Source of the DNA: Vibrio metoecus
GTDB lineage: Bacteria > Pseudomonadota > Gammaproteobacteria > Enterobacterales > Vibrionaceae
Length of the DNA stretch: 64,000 bases
NCBI RefSeq assembly: GCF_009665255.1
Contig: NZ_CP035687.1
Coordinates: 186,001 to 250,000 of the forward strand
Direction of reading: 5' to 3'
The position numbers and the translations under genes were made by a program. The notes under the pieces were generated by a model. That model did no database searches. It worked only from the letters and a program-made list of their open reading frames with translations, and had not been told where the DNA came from. Below, one piece after another: positions 24,278 through 32,144 of this stretch (position 1 is the stretch's first letter; each line of letters begins with the position of its first letter).

Positions 24278-25318
24278 TCACCTTCCCCTCAACTCCTCTA
24301 ACTGCTTTTTCAGCATGGCGGGCAGCGAGTAGAGCAACAACAGGCGCAGAGCGTGGTTAATCATCACAAACGCGGGCTCCATTCCGAGCAGTAAGGCGAC
24401 GGCGGTCATGGCTTCTACACTGCCGGGAACCCAAGAAAGCAGCAGCACGACCCATGATTTATCGATCAAAATAGAAAAGACACCGGAGACACCCACCGCG
24501 ACCAAAAGGCCAATCATGGTGACCATTACCCCTGCGCGGGAATATGCCATGGCTTCGCGCAGTGTGGTATCGGCAATTCGTGAGCCGATCAAAATGCCGA
24601 GTAAAGCGGTGGCGAATATCACCATCCATTTCGGCAGTTGCATATCAATGCCGGTGGCAAAGCCATTAAAGCTGGCGGTGATAAGCAACGCAGCCAACAT
24701 ATAAGGTGCAGGAATGCCGAGTAAGGTGGAAGCTTTACCCAGTAGCAAACTCATCAGCACCAGACCCAATAAAATAAGCCAAGCGTAAACGGTCAAATTG
24801 CCGTCTACGGATGCGCTATCCGGCGCGCTGTTGGAGATCAACAGTGCCAACAAAGTGAGGATCATCAGGCGTACAGAATGGGAATAAACCACTTTGGTGG
24901 AAGGTTTTTCGCTTGATTCGCTGATCACCAAAATCGCGGCCATGGCACCCGGTACGGCACCGAGTAGAGATTCAAACGGCGTCCACCCCTCTTTTTTGGT
25001 TAGCCACAAATAGCTACTGATGATTTGCAGCGTTAAACAGCACACCAACCCCACGATCACCGGCAAGGTTAAGGTGGTACCTAGCTCACTCAAACTGATG
25101 GTCGCACCGACACTGATCCCAAGCACGACTTGCACAAACAGCAGCAGCCACGGCGGGGTATGAATAGTTAGCCAACGCTTCTTGTGCAGCACAATAACCA
25201 AACCCGAGGCAATAAACATTTCAGAAAGTGGGATGGAGAGTAGAGTCCCCACTCCCGCAGCCACTGCGGCGATAACAATAATTTGGATAAAGAGAGTAAA
25301 AGAAGCTCTTTCGGACAT
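24278..25318 (-). CDS. AbrB-family inner membrane protein (putative permease/exporter)
   Basis: 346 residues with about nine to ten hydrophobic segments arranged as two similar halves, as in the AbrB/DUF (PF05145) family. GAVPGAMAAILVISES in the first half and SWVPGSVEAMTAVALLLG in the second are the duplicated family motifs. The substrate is unknown; relatives are described only as putative ammonia monooxygenase or permeases. The start at 25318 has AAAGGA upstream and lies 12 bases after the dehydrogenase stop, so the two are co-transcribed. It is the last gene of a five-gene minus-strand run. Confidence 0.82.
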   Translation of the reverse strand: MSERASFTLFIQIIVIAAVAAGVGTLLSIPLSEMFIASGLVIVLHKKRWLTIHTPPWLLLFVQVVLGISVGATISLSELGTTLTLPVIVGLVCCLTLQIISSYLWLTKKEGWTPFESLLGAVPGAMAAILVISESSEKPSTKVVYSHSVRLMILTLLALLISNSAPDSASVDGNLTVYAWLILLGLVLMSLLLGKASTLLGIPAPYMLAALLITASFNGFATGIDMQLPKWMVIFATALLGILIGSRIADTTLREAMAYSRAGVMVTMIGLLVAVGVSGVFSILIDKSWVVLLLSWVPGSVEAMTAVALLLGMEPAFVMINHALRLLLLYSLPAMLKKQLEELRGR

Positions 25319-25330
25319 GCTGTGTTTCCT

Positions 25331-26302
25331 TTAGGCCTTATCGCTCAGTGACGCTTTCGCGGCCGAGTGAGCAAACTTGACCACATTCTCAAACGCAGCC
25401 TGAAAGTAGATCTCGTAGCTGTTTTTTTCCACATAACCGAGATGCGGCGCGCACAGCACATTGGGCAAACTCAGCAGCGGCTCATTGTTGGGTAACGCGG
25501 GCTCGTTTTCGTACACATCGACCGCGGCTTGGCGCATTGGGTTAGCCTGCATCACTGAGTAGAGTGCGCCCGATTCCACTAACTCCGATCGGCTGGTATT
25601 CACAAACAGCGAATCGGGTTTCATTGCGAGCAGATCTTGTTTGGTGACAATGCCACGCGTGGCGTCATTCAAACGTAAATGGAGTGAAAGTACATCGGCT
25701 TTAGCAAAAAACTCGGCTTTATCGGCAGCGGCTTGATAGCCCAACTCAAGCGCTTTTTGTCGTGAGGCTTCACTACCCCACACCAAGATTTGCATACCAA
25801 ACACTTGGCCAAATTGGGCAATTCGCTGGCCGATTTTGCCTAAACCCCAAATACCTAAAGTGCGACCAGAGAGGGTTCGACCTAACCCTAATCCGCCATT
25901 TTGTTGCCAATGACCTGCGTGTAACTGCTCAATATAACTTGGCAAATGGCGCGAAGCAGCAAGGATTAAACCCCAGCACAGCTCCGCTGGGGCAACGGGA
26001 GAACCGATGCCTTCTAACACGGTCACGCCATAACGCTCACACAGTGCCACATCAATATGGTTGCTGACTTTTCCGGTCTGGCTGATGAGTTTTAAATTCG
26101 GCAGATGAGCCAGAAGATTTTCAGTGATTGGGGTGCGCTCGCGGATCAGCACCAAAGCCTCAAAAGGTTTGAGGCGCTCAATCAATACGGTTTCATCGCT
26201 CAGGCTGTCATTGAATACCGTAACATCATGCCCTTGTATGCATTGGAAGGCGTTTAGACCAATAACCACATTTTGGTAATCATCCAGAATCGCGATTTTC
26301 AT
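25331..26302 (-). CDS. D-2-hydroxyacid dehydrogenase family protein
   Basis: 323 residues. The NAD-binding motif is GIWGLGKIGQRIAQFG near 150-165. The catalytic triad is Arg in NTSRSELVE, Glu in VDVYENEP, and His in CAPHLGY. The family reduces 2-oxoacids to D-2-hydroxyacids. The specific substrate is not evident; relatives include phosphoglycerate and hydroxypyruvate reductases. It lies 36 bases after the DUF4336 gene and 12 bases before the AbrB permease, which may export or import the product. Cytoplasmic. Confidence 0.9.
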   Translation of the reverse strand: MKIAILDDYQNVVIGLNAFQCIQGHDVTVFNDSLSDETVLIERLKPFEALVLIRERTPITENLLAHLPNLKLISQTGKVSNHIDVALCERYGVTVLEGIGSPVAPAELCWGLILAASRHLPSYIEQLHAGHWQQNGGLGLGRTLSGRTLGIWGLGKIGQRIAQFGQVFGMQILVWGSEASRQKALELGYQAAADKAEFFAKADVLSLHLRLNDATRGIVTKQDLLAMKPDSLFVNTSRSELVESGALYSVMQANPMRQAAVDVYENEPALPNNEPLLSLPNVLCAPHLGYVEKNSYEIYFQAAFENVVKFAHSAAKASLSDKA

Positions 26303-26338
26303 TGTTTTTTTCTCTTCCTTGCTGTGATTTGCCCTGTT

Positions 26339-27028
26339 TTAAATCTTCAACCAACGGAATGAATGACGCAGAAATTCAACCGCCTGCTCTTTTATCCATT
26401 CACCATGCGCTAGGACAATTTGCGTTGGTTCCCAACTTAGCATGGTGGACATATGGCGACTGGTTTCAGCTTTGTTGAAATAGAAAGTGAGTCGCCAATC
26501 GAGTGGAGTTTGTCCGTTTGGAGCCATAACGCCTGCCCAACGAGCAATTCGTTGTCGCCAACCCGTAATCGCCGAGGGCGAAAAGTTTTCAATCAGATCG
26601 GTCAGAATCAAGGTGTGTGACAGAGGGTGAAAGAAAACGCTCTCTTGCATAACTTTCGAGCCAGTAAAGAGCAGATAAGCAATTTCATCTCCCCAAGGAG
26701 CTGCAAAATCCGAAGTTAACAAACCATCAAAATGAAGATCTGGCCGTTTTTTTGCCACTTCTTGTGTGCCAAAGGCTTGAGCTTGCGGAAAGGAATCTTG
26801 CCAATCTTTGATAAACAGATGATGCAAATGATTTGGAGCGATCAGATAAGCGATATCTCCCAAGGAATCGACTTCCGCTTTTAAAGTTTCCGTCAGTCGA
26901 ATCGGGCTGTGTACCCATAACCGCCCATCATTCAGCTTAATAATGGTCATTCGTGTGGTGTACGGCATATTGAAAAATGGCACTGCCTCACCATCAAAAA
27001 TCCAAATTCGCTCGCCGATCAATTGCAT
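26339..27028 (-). CDS. DUF4336 family protein (metallo-beta-lactamase-like fold)
   Basis: 229 residues. The pattern resembles DUF4336: IWIFDGEAVPFFNMPY, then LIAPNHLHHLFIKDW with paired histidines, LSHTLILTDLI, and LAHGEWI near the C-terminus, which fit a metal site of a metallo-hydrolase fold. No substrate is known. The start has AAGGAG eight bases upstream. It stands between a GNAT acetyltransferase and the dehydrogenase in one transcription unit. Confidence 0.78.
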   Translation of the reverse strand: MQLIGERIWIFDGEAVPFFNMPYTTRMTIIKLNDGRLWVHSPIRLTETLKAEVDSLGDIAYLIAPNHLHHLFIKDWQDSFPQAQAFGTQEVAKKRPDLHFDGLLTSDFAAPWGDEIAYLLFTGSKVMQESVFFHPLSHTLILTDLIENFSPSAITGWRQRIARWAGVMAPNGQTPLDWRLTFYFNKAETSRHMSTMLSWEPTQIVLAHGEWIKEQAVEFLRHSFRWLKI

Positions 27029-27062
27029 CCGGTCTCTCCTTATTGAGTGGTGAATGCTTCGC

Positions 27063-27584
27063 TCATTCTTTTAAATCAATCCAGTAACGTGCCAGCAAAT
27101 TAGGGTAAAAATCCCCAGAGATGATGCTTTCCAACACTCCGCCATTGCGCTCAATAACAAGGCGTGAACCGCGGTTATCTTCATCGGCTACCAGCAGCAC
27201 GCGTTTTAATCCCAAGCGTTTGGCCTCAATCAGCCCCAAGCGCAGCATCTCTGTGCCAATGCCCTGCTTACGTGCACTCGGCGTGACATCGTAACCAATG
27301 TGCCCCGCTTCTTGGGTGAGAAATGGCGTATCAATGTGGTGGCGTAAGCGAAGCGCACCTAAGATTTTCCCTTGCTCATCCTGATACCAAAAGTGGCTGC
27401 ATGGCACATAGCCACAAGGCAGATTTTGACCGTGGGCGTTGTCATCCAGTAGTTGCACGTAGTCGGCAAAGTTTTCATTGCCTTGGCGGTAAAAATCACA
27501 GTTGATCGGATCGTTGCGCTGAAAATCTTGGAAAAATTCGGCAAAAGCCGTTTCATCCTGCAGAGTTAATCTGGTTAACGGCAT
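27063..27584 (-). CDS. GNAT-family N-acetyltransferase
   Basis: 173 residues. The acetyl-CoA binding motif A region is VTPSARKQGIGTEMLRLGLIEAKRLG (residues about 97-122), followed by motif B around VLLVADEDNRGSRLVIERNGG. The acceptor is unknown. AAGGAG precedes the ATG, nine bases after the isochorismatase-like gene. Cytoplasmic. Confidence 0.87.
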   Translation of the reverse strand: MPLTRLTLQDETAFAEFFQDFQRNDPINCDFYRQGNENFADYVQLLDDNAHGQNLPCGYVPCSHFWYQDEQGKILGALRLRHHIDTPFLTQEAGHIGYDVTPSARKQGIGTEMLRLGLIEAKRLGLKRVLLVADEDNRGSRLVIERNGGVLESIISGDFYPNLLARYWIDLKE

Positions 27585-27593
27585 AGTTTCTCC

Positions 27594-28139
27594 TTAACGT
27601 TTTGGCTGTTCAGCCAACAAGGATTGGGTAGTAATTGCAGTAATCGGCACACCAAAGCTCGACGTATGGCTGAGCGCATAAGTGTGATGGTGTCGGATCA
27701 GCTCTCCGCTTGCATAAGGGGTATCGTGTGTGGTGTGCCCATCGCTCACGATCTGAATGGAAAAGCCTTTACCCGCCGCGCTGCGAATGGTGGTATCCAC
27801 ACAAAAGTCAGAGGCGTAACCGGTCACGATTAAATGTTCGATGGCATTTTCTTCTAGCAACGCCGCCAATTCGGTACGCAGGAAAGAATCGGGGGTGGTT
27901 TTGCGAATGAAATGATCACTCACTGCGACGTTAAGTTGATGCTCAAGTTGCCAATCGGCGCTATCCGCTTCCAATCCAGGTTCTTGATGCTGAATAAACA
28001 CCACGGGAAGCGAGTGTTGACGCGCCCAATGAGTCAGCAGATTGATATTACTGACCACCTCATCGGCGGCGTACGGTCTGGGCTTTGGAGCAAACAAACC
28101 CTGTTGTACATCAATCACTAAGAGTGCGGTTTTCTTCAT
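27594..28139 (-). CDS. Isochorismatase-family cysteine hydrolase
   Basis: 181 residues with the catalytic triad of the family: Asp in LLVIDVQQGLF, Lys in FIRKTTPDSF, and Cys in GYASDFCVDTT. The cysteine points to amidase-like members (nicotinamidase and relatives) rather than true isochorismatase. The substrate is unknown. It is the first gene of the minus-strand run leading to the AbrB permease. AAGGAA lies upstream of the start. Confidence 0.9.
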   Translation of the reverse strand: MKKTALLVIDVQQGLFAPKPRPYAADEVVSNINLLTHWARQHSLPVVFIQHQEPGLEADSADWQLEHQLNVAVSDHFIRKTTPDSFLRTELAALLEENAIEHLIVTGYASDFCVDTTIRSAAGKGFSIQIVSDGHTTHDTPYASGELIRHHHTYALSHTSSFGVPITAITTQSLLAEQPKR

Positions 28140-28280
28140 ATTTTCTTCCTTGAAAAGCTTATTGGCGCTAACCAGATATAGTGGATTAACCGCTTACCGC
28201 CTGTACTTACCTTAACAACGTGCCAGACAATTTGGGCGGCTGACTTGCCAAAATAGTGATCCCCCGCCGAAAGATTCGTT

Positions 28281-28718
28281 TTACGCTTTCAGTACGCCGC
28301 TTTGATAAAGGCGTTGGAACTCTTGAATCGCGATTTTATCGGCAACAGTTTCCACTGCATTTGGTGTCATTGGCGTCCAAAAAACTTCGTCAGCTTCATG
28401 GCAGACGATCTCACCTTGCCATTGATCCACCACGTAATAGTGCAGCAGTTGCAGCTCAAATTCTGTCGGATGATAGAGCGAGCAGAGATAAGCTCTACTT
28501 GTCGCTTCCACACCTAACTCCTCTTGCACTTCACGCTGCAACGCTTGTGCTTGGTTTTCTCCCGCTTCGATATGCCCACCGGGGATCGCGATGATATTCG
28601 GATCGCTCACTTTGGTTGCTGAGCGACGTTCAAGCAGACAAGAGCCCTCTTTGATCAGCAAAAAAGAGACACATTCGGCAATCGGCAGTTTTGCACTTGA
28701 CCTGTTTTCTACAGGCAT
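28281..28718 (-). CDS. Nudix hydrolase
   Basis: 145 residues from the ATG at 28718, which has AAGGAG nine bases upstream; the upstream frame to 28826 overlaps the neighbour and is unlikely. The Nudix box GX5EX7REUXEEXGU is complete (GGHIEAGENQAQ, REVQEELG). The family hydrolyses nucleoside diphosphate derivatives, often to clear damaged nucleotides. The substrate is unknown. It follows the glpM-like gene by 29 bases, so the two may be co-transcribed. Confidence 0.9.
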   Translation of the reverse strand: MPVENRSSAKLPIAECVSFLLIKEGSCLLERRSATKVSDPNIIAIPGGHIEAGENQAQALQREVQEELGVEATSRAYLCSLYHPTEFELQLLHYYVVDQWQGEIVCHEADEVFWTPMTPNAVETVADKIAIQEFQRLYQSGVLKA

Positions 28719-28747
28719 AATTTTCTCCTTAAATCCATTTCCAAGAA

Positions 28748-29098
28748 TTAGGTCATACTCGGGTGTAACCGCGTCCAACCCACCAGCAAGAGTGCCGCGA
28801 ACACCAGCCAAACCAAGGTGGCACAAACCAGAGTGCCAGTTAGGCTCAGGCGGTAGCTAAAGTAGTACACCGCCAGCAGATACGCCGCATACGGGATCAG
28901 CGAATACAGCCCAAACAGCGCGGTGGTACGCAAATCTTCCATCGTGCGTTCAGTGCCAACAATGTAATGGGCGATTAAGGCAAAAGTGGGAAACAGAGGC
29001 ACAAGGCCAGAAATGAAAAAGCTTTTGGTTTTGGATAACAGGGCAATGATCAACACCGCAAGTGCTCCGAGCAAGCACTTGAAAAACAGAGCCGCCAT
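28748..29098 (-). CDS. glpM: GlpM-family membrane protein
   Basis: 116 residues with four hydrophobic segments and the GlpM landmark FFISGLVPLFPTFALIAHYIVG. GlpM was named from a glycerol-3-phosphate locus of Pseudomonas and affects alginate there, but its biochemical role is unclear. The start has AAAGGA upstream. It shares a divergent 190-bp region with the trmK-like gene at 29290. Confidence 0.82.
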   Translation of the reverse strand: MAALFFKCLLGALAVLIIALLSKTKSFFISGLVPLFPTFALIAHYIVGTERTMEDLRTTALFGLYSLIPYAAYLLAVYYFSYRLSLTGTLVCATLVWLVFAALLLVGWTRLHPSMT

Positions 29099-29289
29099 GA
29101 CATTTCCTTTTGTCAGAACAGGTTACAGGCAATCACTATAAATCACTCTCCCGTTAAGAAGAACAACTCATTGACTGGTTTGTTATTTTCTCTGCAACAT
29201 TTTTCCGAACCTGAGTAAAATGGCCGCCTCAGTTTTGATTCGGCGGCCGATAGCGGCGGCTTCTTTTAGTTACGGCATGTAGGTACGGC

Positions 29290-30015
29290 ATGAAATTAGG
29301 AAAACGGCTGACTCAATTAGTCCAACACGTAAAGCGCGACTACGACCATATTTGGGATTGCTGCTGCGACCACGGCTTACTCGGTGCGGCGTTACTCAAG
29401 CAGCACCCAAACAGCACAGTGCATTTTGTCGATATCGTCCCTTCTTTGATTGAGAAGGTAACGCTCGATTTAACCCGCTATTTTCCTGCCGCGACCGACT
29501 CACCGCGTTGGCGCACTTACTGCCTTGATGTGCGCGATTTACCACTCGAAGCCAACGCCGGATCGCATCTCGTCATCATCGCCGGAGTGGGCGGCGATTT
29601 GATGACGGAATTTATTGCCGAGCTTGCCAAGCGCCATCCGGCAACACCTCTTGACCTGCTGCTCTGCCCTGTTCATCACACCTATACCTTGCGCGAGCAA
29701 TTAATCGCGCTGAATGCGGAGCTGAAAAGCGAGCGTTTAGTGGAAGAGAATCAGCGCATTTATGAGCTACTGCATGTGCAGATCAATCCCAGTTCAAGTG
29801 CTCCCTATCACCCTATCTCTTTGGTCGGTGAATTGCTTTGGCAAACGAACGGCGCAGATCAACAGCAGATCGCGCAGCGTTACTTACAGCAGTTGCAGCA
29901 GCACTATCAGCGTAAAGCACAAGGCGGTGATGCGGGCGCAGAGCAGCGTTGGCAAGCGTATCAGGCCGTGGAGATCCTTCAATCGATGGATACCACTCTA
30001 AAACTCGCTCAATAG
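29290..30015 (+). CDS. TrmK-like tRNA (adenine-N1) methyltransferase family protein
   Basis: 241 residues. The class I methyltransferase fold shows IWDCCCDHGLLGAALL as the SAM-binding loop (residues about 21-36) and VIIAGVGGDLM as motif IV. The TrmK family (PF04816) methylates A22 of bacterial tRNA in Gram-positives; gammaproteobacterial members are less studied. The C-terminus is long and Gln-rich (QQQIAQRYLQQLQQHYQRK), likely helical. It ends nine bases before the LysR gene. No clear ribosome site precedes the ATG. Confidence 0.8.
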   Translation: MKLGKRLTQLVQHVKRDYDHIWDCCCDHGLLGAALLKQHPNSTVHFVDIVPSLIEKVTLDLTRYFPAATDSPRWRTYCLDVRDLPLEANAGSHLVIIAGVGGDLMTEFIAELAKRHPATPLDLLLCPVHHTYTLREQLIALNAELKSERLVEENQRIYELLHVQINPSSSAPYHPISLVGELLWQTNGADQQQIAQRYLQQLQQHYQRKAQGGDAGAEQRWQAYQAVEILQSMDTTLKLAQ

Positions 30016-30024
30016 GCTAGAAAG

Positions 30025-30966
30025 ATGAAAGCACTTAATGATTTGAATTTGTTTGTCGAAACGGCGCGCCAAGGCAGTTTTTCTAAAGCGGCCAATAGCT
30101 TATCACTCACAACCGCCGCCGTGAGCGCTGCGATCCGCCGCTTGGAAGAGCAAGTGCAATTTCCGCTGTTTGTGCGCTCAACGCGACATATTCGTTTAAC
30201 TCATGAGGGTGAAATCTTTCTTGCCAAAACCCAAACCGCGCTGGCCACCTTGCAAGAGGGTTTAGATCAGATCGCCTGTGCGCGTGGCCAGTTGGCTGGC
30301 CAACTGCACATCAGCGCGCCTTCCGATTTAGGGCGCAATTTGCTGCTCGACTGGATTGATGAATTTATCGCGCTGCACCCGAATGTCACGGTGAAACTGG
30401 ATCTCTCCGACCGTCTGACGGATATGTACGCCAATCCGGTCGATATCGCGATTCGTTATGGTCAGCCCGCCGATTCCAATTTGGTCGCCATGTTGTTATG
30501 CGATTCTAACGAGCGCGTATTGTGTGCTTCGCCAGAGTATTTGGCCGCTCACCCACCCATTCTACATCCTGATGATTTACAGCATCACAACTGTCTGTGC
30601 TTTATGCTGGCCGATACGCTACACAACAAGTGGATTTTGAGCCGTAATGGCGAAACGCACAGTGTGGTGGTGCAAGGCAACCCAGCGTGTAATGACGGCG
30701 AAGTGGTACACAGATTGGCGGTAAAAGGCAAAGGCATTGCCAATAAATCGTTGATGGATATCAGTCAGGACATTATTGATGGGCGACTAGTACGAATTTT
30801 GCCGGAATGGGAAAGCGGCCCAGTACCCATTTATTTGGTGTGCGCTGACCGTCGTTTGATCACTCCAACCATTCGCGCTTTTCAGGAGTTCATTCGTGAA
30901 AAAGGCTGCCAACAACGACGTGCGGTGCTGACAGCCATTCAAGAGCGAGAGCAAATTCCTCGTTAG
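30025..30966 (+). CDS. LysR-family transcriptional regulator
   Basis: 313 residues. The helix-turn-helix reads SFSKAANSLSLTTAAVSAAIRRLEEQ (residues about 18-43), and the effector domain spans about 90-300. It converges on the ABM/nfsB genes, with the stop codons overlapping by a few bases at 30963-30966. LysR regulators next to nitroreductase genes commonly respond to quinones, diamides or nitro compounds. That link here is inferred from the neighbours only. Confidence 0.9.
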   Translation: MKALNDLNLFVETARQGSFSKAANSLSLTTAAVSAAIRRLEEQVQFPLFVRSTRHIRLTHEGEIFLAKTQTALATLQEGLDQIACARGQLAGQLHISAPSDLGRNLLLDWIDEFIALHPNVTVKLDLSDRLTDMYANPVDIAIRYGQPADSNLVAMLLCDSNERVLCASPEYLAAHPPILHPDDLQHHNCLCFMLADTLHNKWILSRNGETHSVVVQGNPACNDGEVVHRLAVKGKGIANKSLMDISQDIIDGRLVRILPEWESGPVPIYLVCADRRLITPTIRAFQEFIREKGCQQRRAVLTAIQEREQIPR

Positions 30967-31253
30967 CCAACAAACGTCAGTGGGCGTAACTGCAGGTATT
31001 CCAACATCTCGCGCTCACCGATCTTTTGCTGAAAATGCTGGAAATGGGCGCTCTGTTGGTGCTTTTGCAAGCTCTCTTCCGAGCACCAAATTTCCTGCAT
31101 TAAAAACAGCCCCTCAATCGAGTTGTCACGATACAGCTCATATTGGCAACACCCCTCTTCATTGCGACTAGGCTCAAGGAGCGCTTCAAGCAGCGCTTGC
31201 ACTTGCTGCGCTGAATCGGGGAAGGCTTTGATTTCTGCGAGTAAATGGATCAT
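30963..31253 (-). CDS. ABM-domain monooxygenase (YgiN-like)
   Basis: 96 residues forming a dimeric alpha+beta barrel of the antibiotic-biosynthesis monooxygenase type: AEIKAFPDSAQQVQALLEAL, then EEGCCQYELYRDN and FLMQEIWCSEESLQKHQQSAHF. YgiN-type proteins act on quinols without metal or flavin. It follows nfsB by three bases, so the pair forms an operon that probably handles quinone-like or electrophilic stress. Confidence 0.85.
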   Translation of the reverse strand: MIHLLAEIKAFPDSAQQVQALLEALLEPSRNEEGCCQYELYRDNSIEGLFLMQEIWCSEESLQKHQQSAHFQHFQQKIGEREMLEYLQLRPLTFVG

Positions 31254-31256
31254 AAC

Positions 31257-31910
31257 TTACAGCTCGGTAAAGACCGCTTCCGCAGGCCAACGTGATTTAG
31301 GCAGTTTGGCGTTGAAGTCGTCTTCACTGTGGAAACCTAGTGGCACAATCACCACACTGTTGAAGCCTTTTTCGGTTAAGCCAAACTCTTCGTTCAGCAC
31401 TTGAGCATCAAAACCTTCAATCGGCACGGCATCAATGCCCATTGCCGAAGCGCCGAGCAGCAGTGTACCCACGTTCAGGTAAACTTGTTTTTGAATCCAA
31501 TGTTGTACGTCATTCAGCGTTTCACGATGCAGCCCTACAAAGTAGCTACGCGCACCATGCATGCCAGTTTTGGCTTCTTCATTCGCAAAACGGCCATCTT
31601 TGTCTTCGTTTTCGAGTAGAGACAGCAGGTAAGCCTCATCCATATCGGTTCTCGCGCAGAACACCATTACGTGTGACGCATCCAAAATTTTACGCTCATT
31701 GAATGAGAACTGGCCTTGCGCCGCTTTCGCAATGCGTGCTTTGCCTTCATCGCTACCAGCCAGAATAAAATGCCAAGGCTGAGAGTTCACGCTAGAGGCA
31801 CTCATGCGCACTAGCTCTTTAATATCCGCAACTTGCTGTTCAGACAGCTTGCGACTAGCGTCAAACGCTTTGGTGGAATAGCGAGACTGCGACGCTTGTA
31901 CAATATTCAT
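31257..31910 (-). CDS. nfsB: Oxygen-insensitive NAD(P)H nitroreductase
   Basis: 217 residues following E. coli NfsB: RYSTKAFDASRKL at the start, the FMN stretch SSVNSQPWHFILAG, FNERKILDASHVMVFCA, and VPIEGFDAQVLNEEFGL near the end. The enzyme uses FMN and NAD(P)H to reduce nitroaromatics and quinones by two electrons. The start has AGGAG upstream. It is the first gene of the nfsB-ABM pair, and AT-rich DNA with no gene (31911-32085) precedes it. Confidence 0.94.
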   Translation of the reverse strand: MNIVQASQSRYSTKAFDASRKLSEQQVADIKELVRMSASSVNSQPWHFILAGSDEGKARIAKAAQGQFSFNERKILDASHVMVFCARTDMDEAYLLSLLENEDKDGRFANEEAKTGMHGARSYFVGLHRETLNDVQHWIQKQVYLNVGTLLLGASAMGIDAVPIEGFDAQVLNEEFGLTEKGFNSVVIVPLGFHSEDDFNAKLPKSRWPAEAVFTEL

Positions 31911-32084
31911 GTTTCACTCCTAAGGATGATGTCTTTCGAGATGACGCTAAGATATCTGACTGACTCGAAACAAGAAACCACCCTCTGCTTAATTCATTTT
32001 CAAAAATTATTTGATAATGAAGCCTTGAAAATGAGGTTTGAAAACCCTTTAACACTTTTCAATCGCCGTTTCTGGCTCGTTAAT

Positions 32085-32117
32085 CAAAAAAGAGGCTGAC
32101 TCCAATGGCCAGCCTCT
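32085..32117 (-). terminator. Terminator of the vexLM operon
   Basis: On the minus strand AGAGGCTG and CAGCCTCT form an 8-bp stem and are followed by a run of T (A run on the plus strand at 32086-32091). Confidence 0.85.
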
Positions 32118-32144
32118 ATCCATAAATTGTCTCGTCACTCTGAG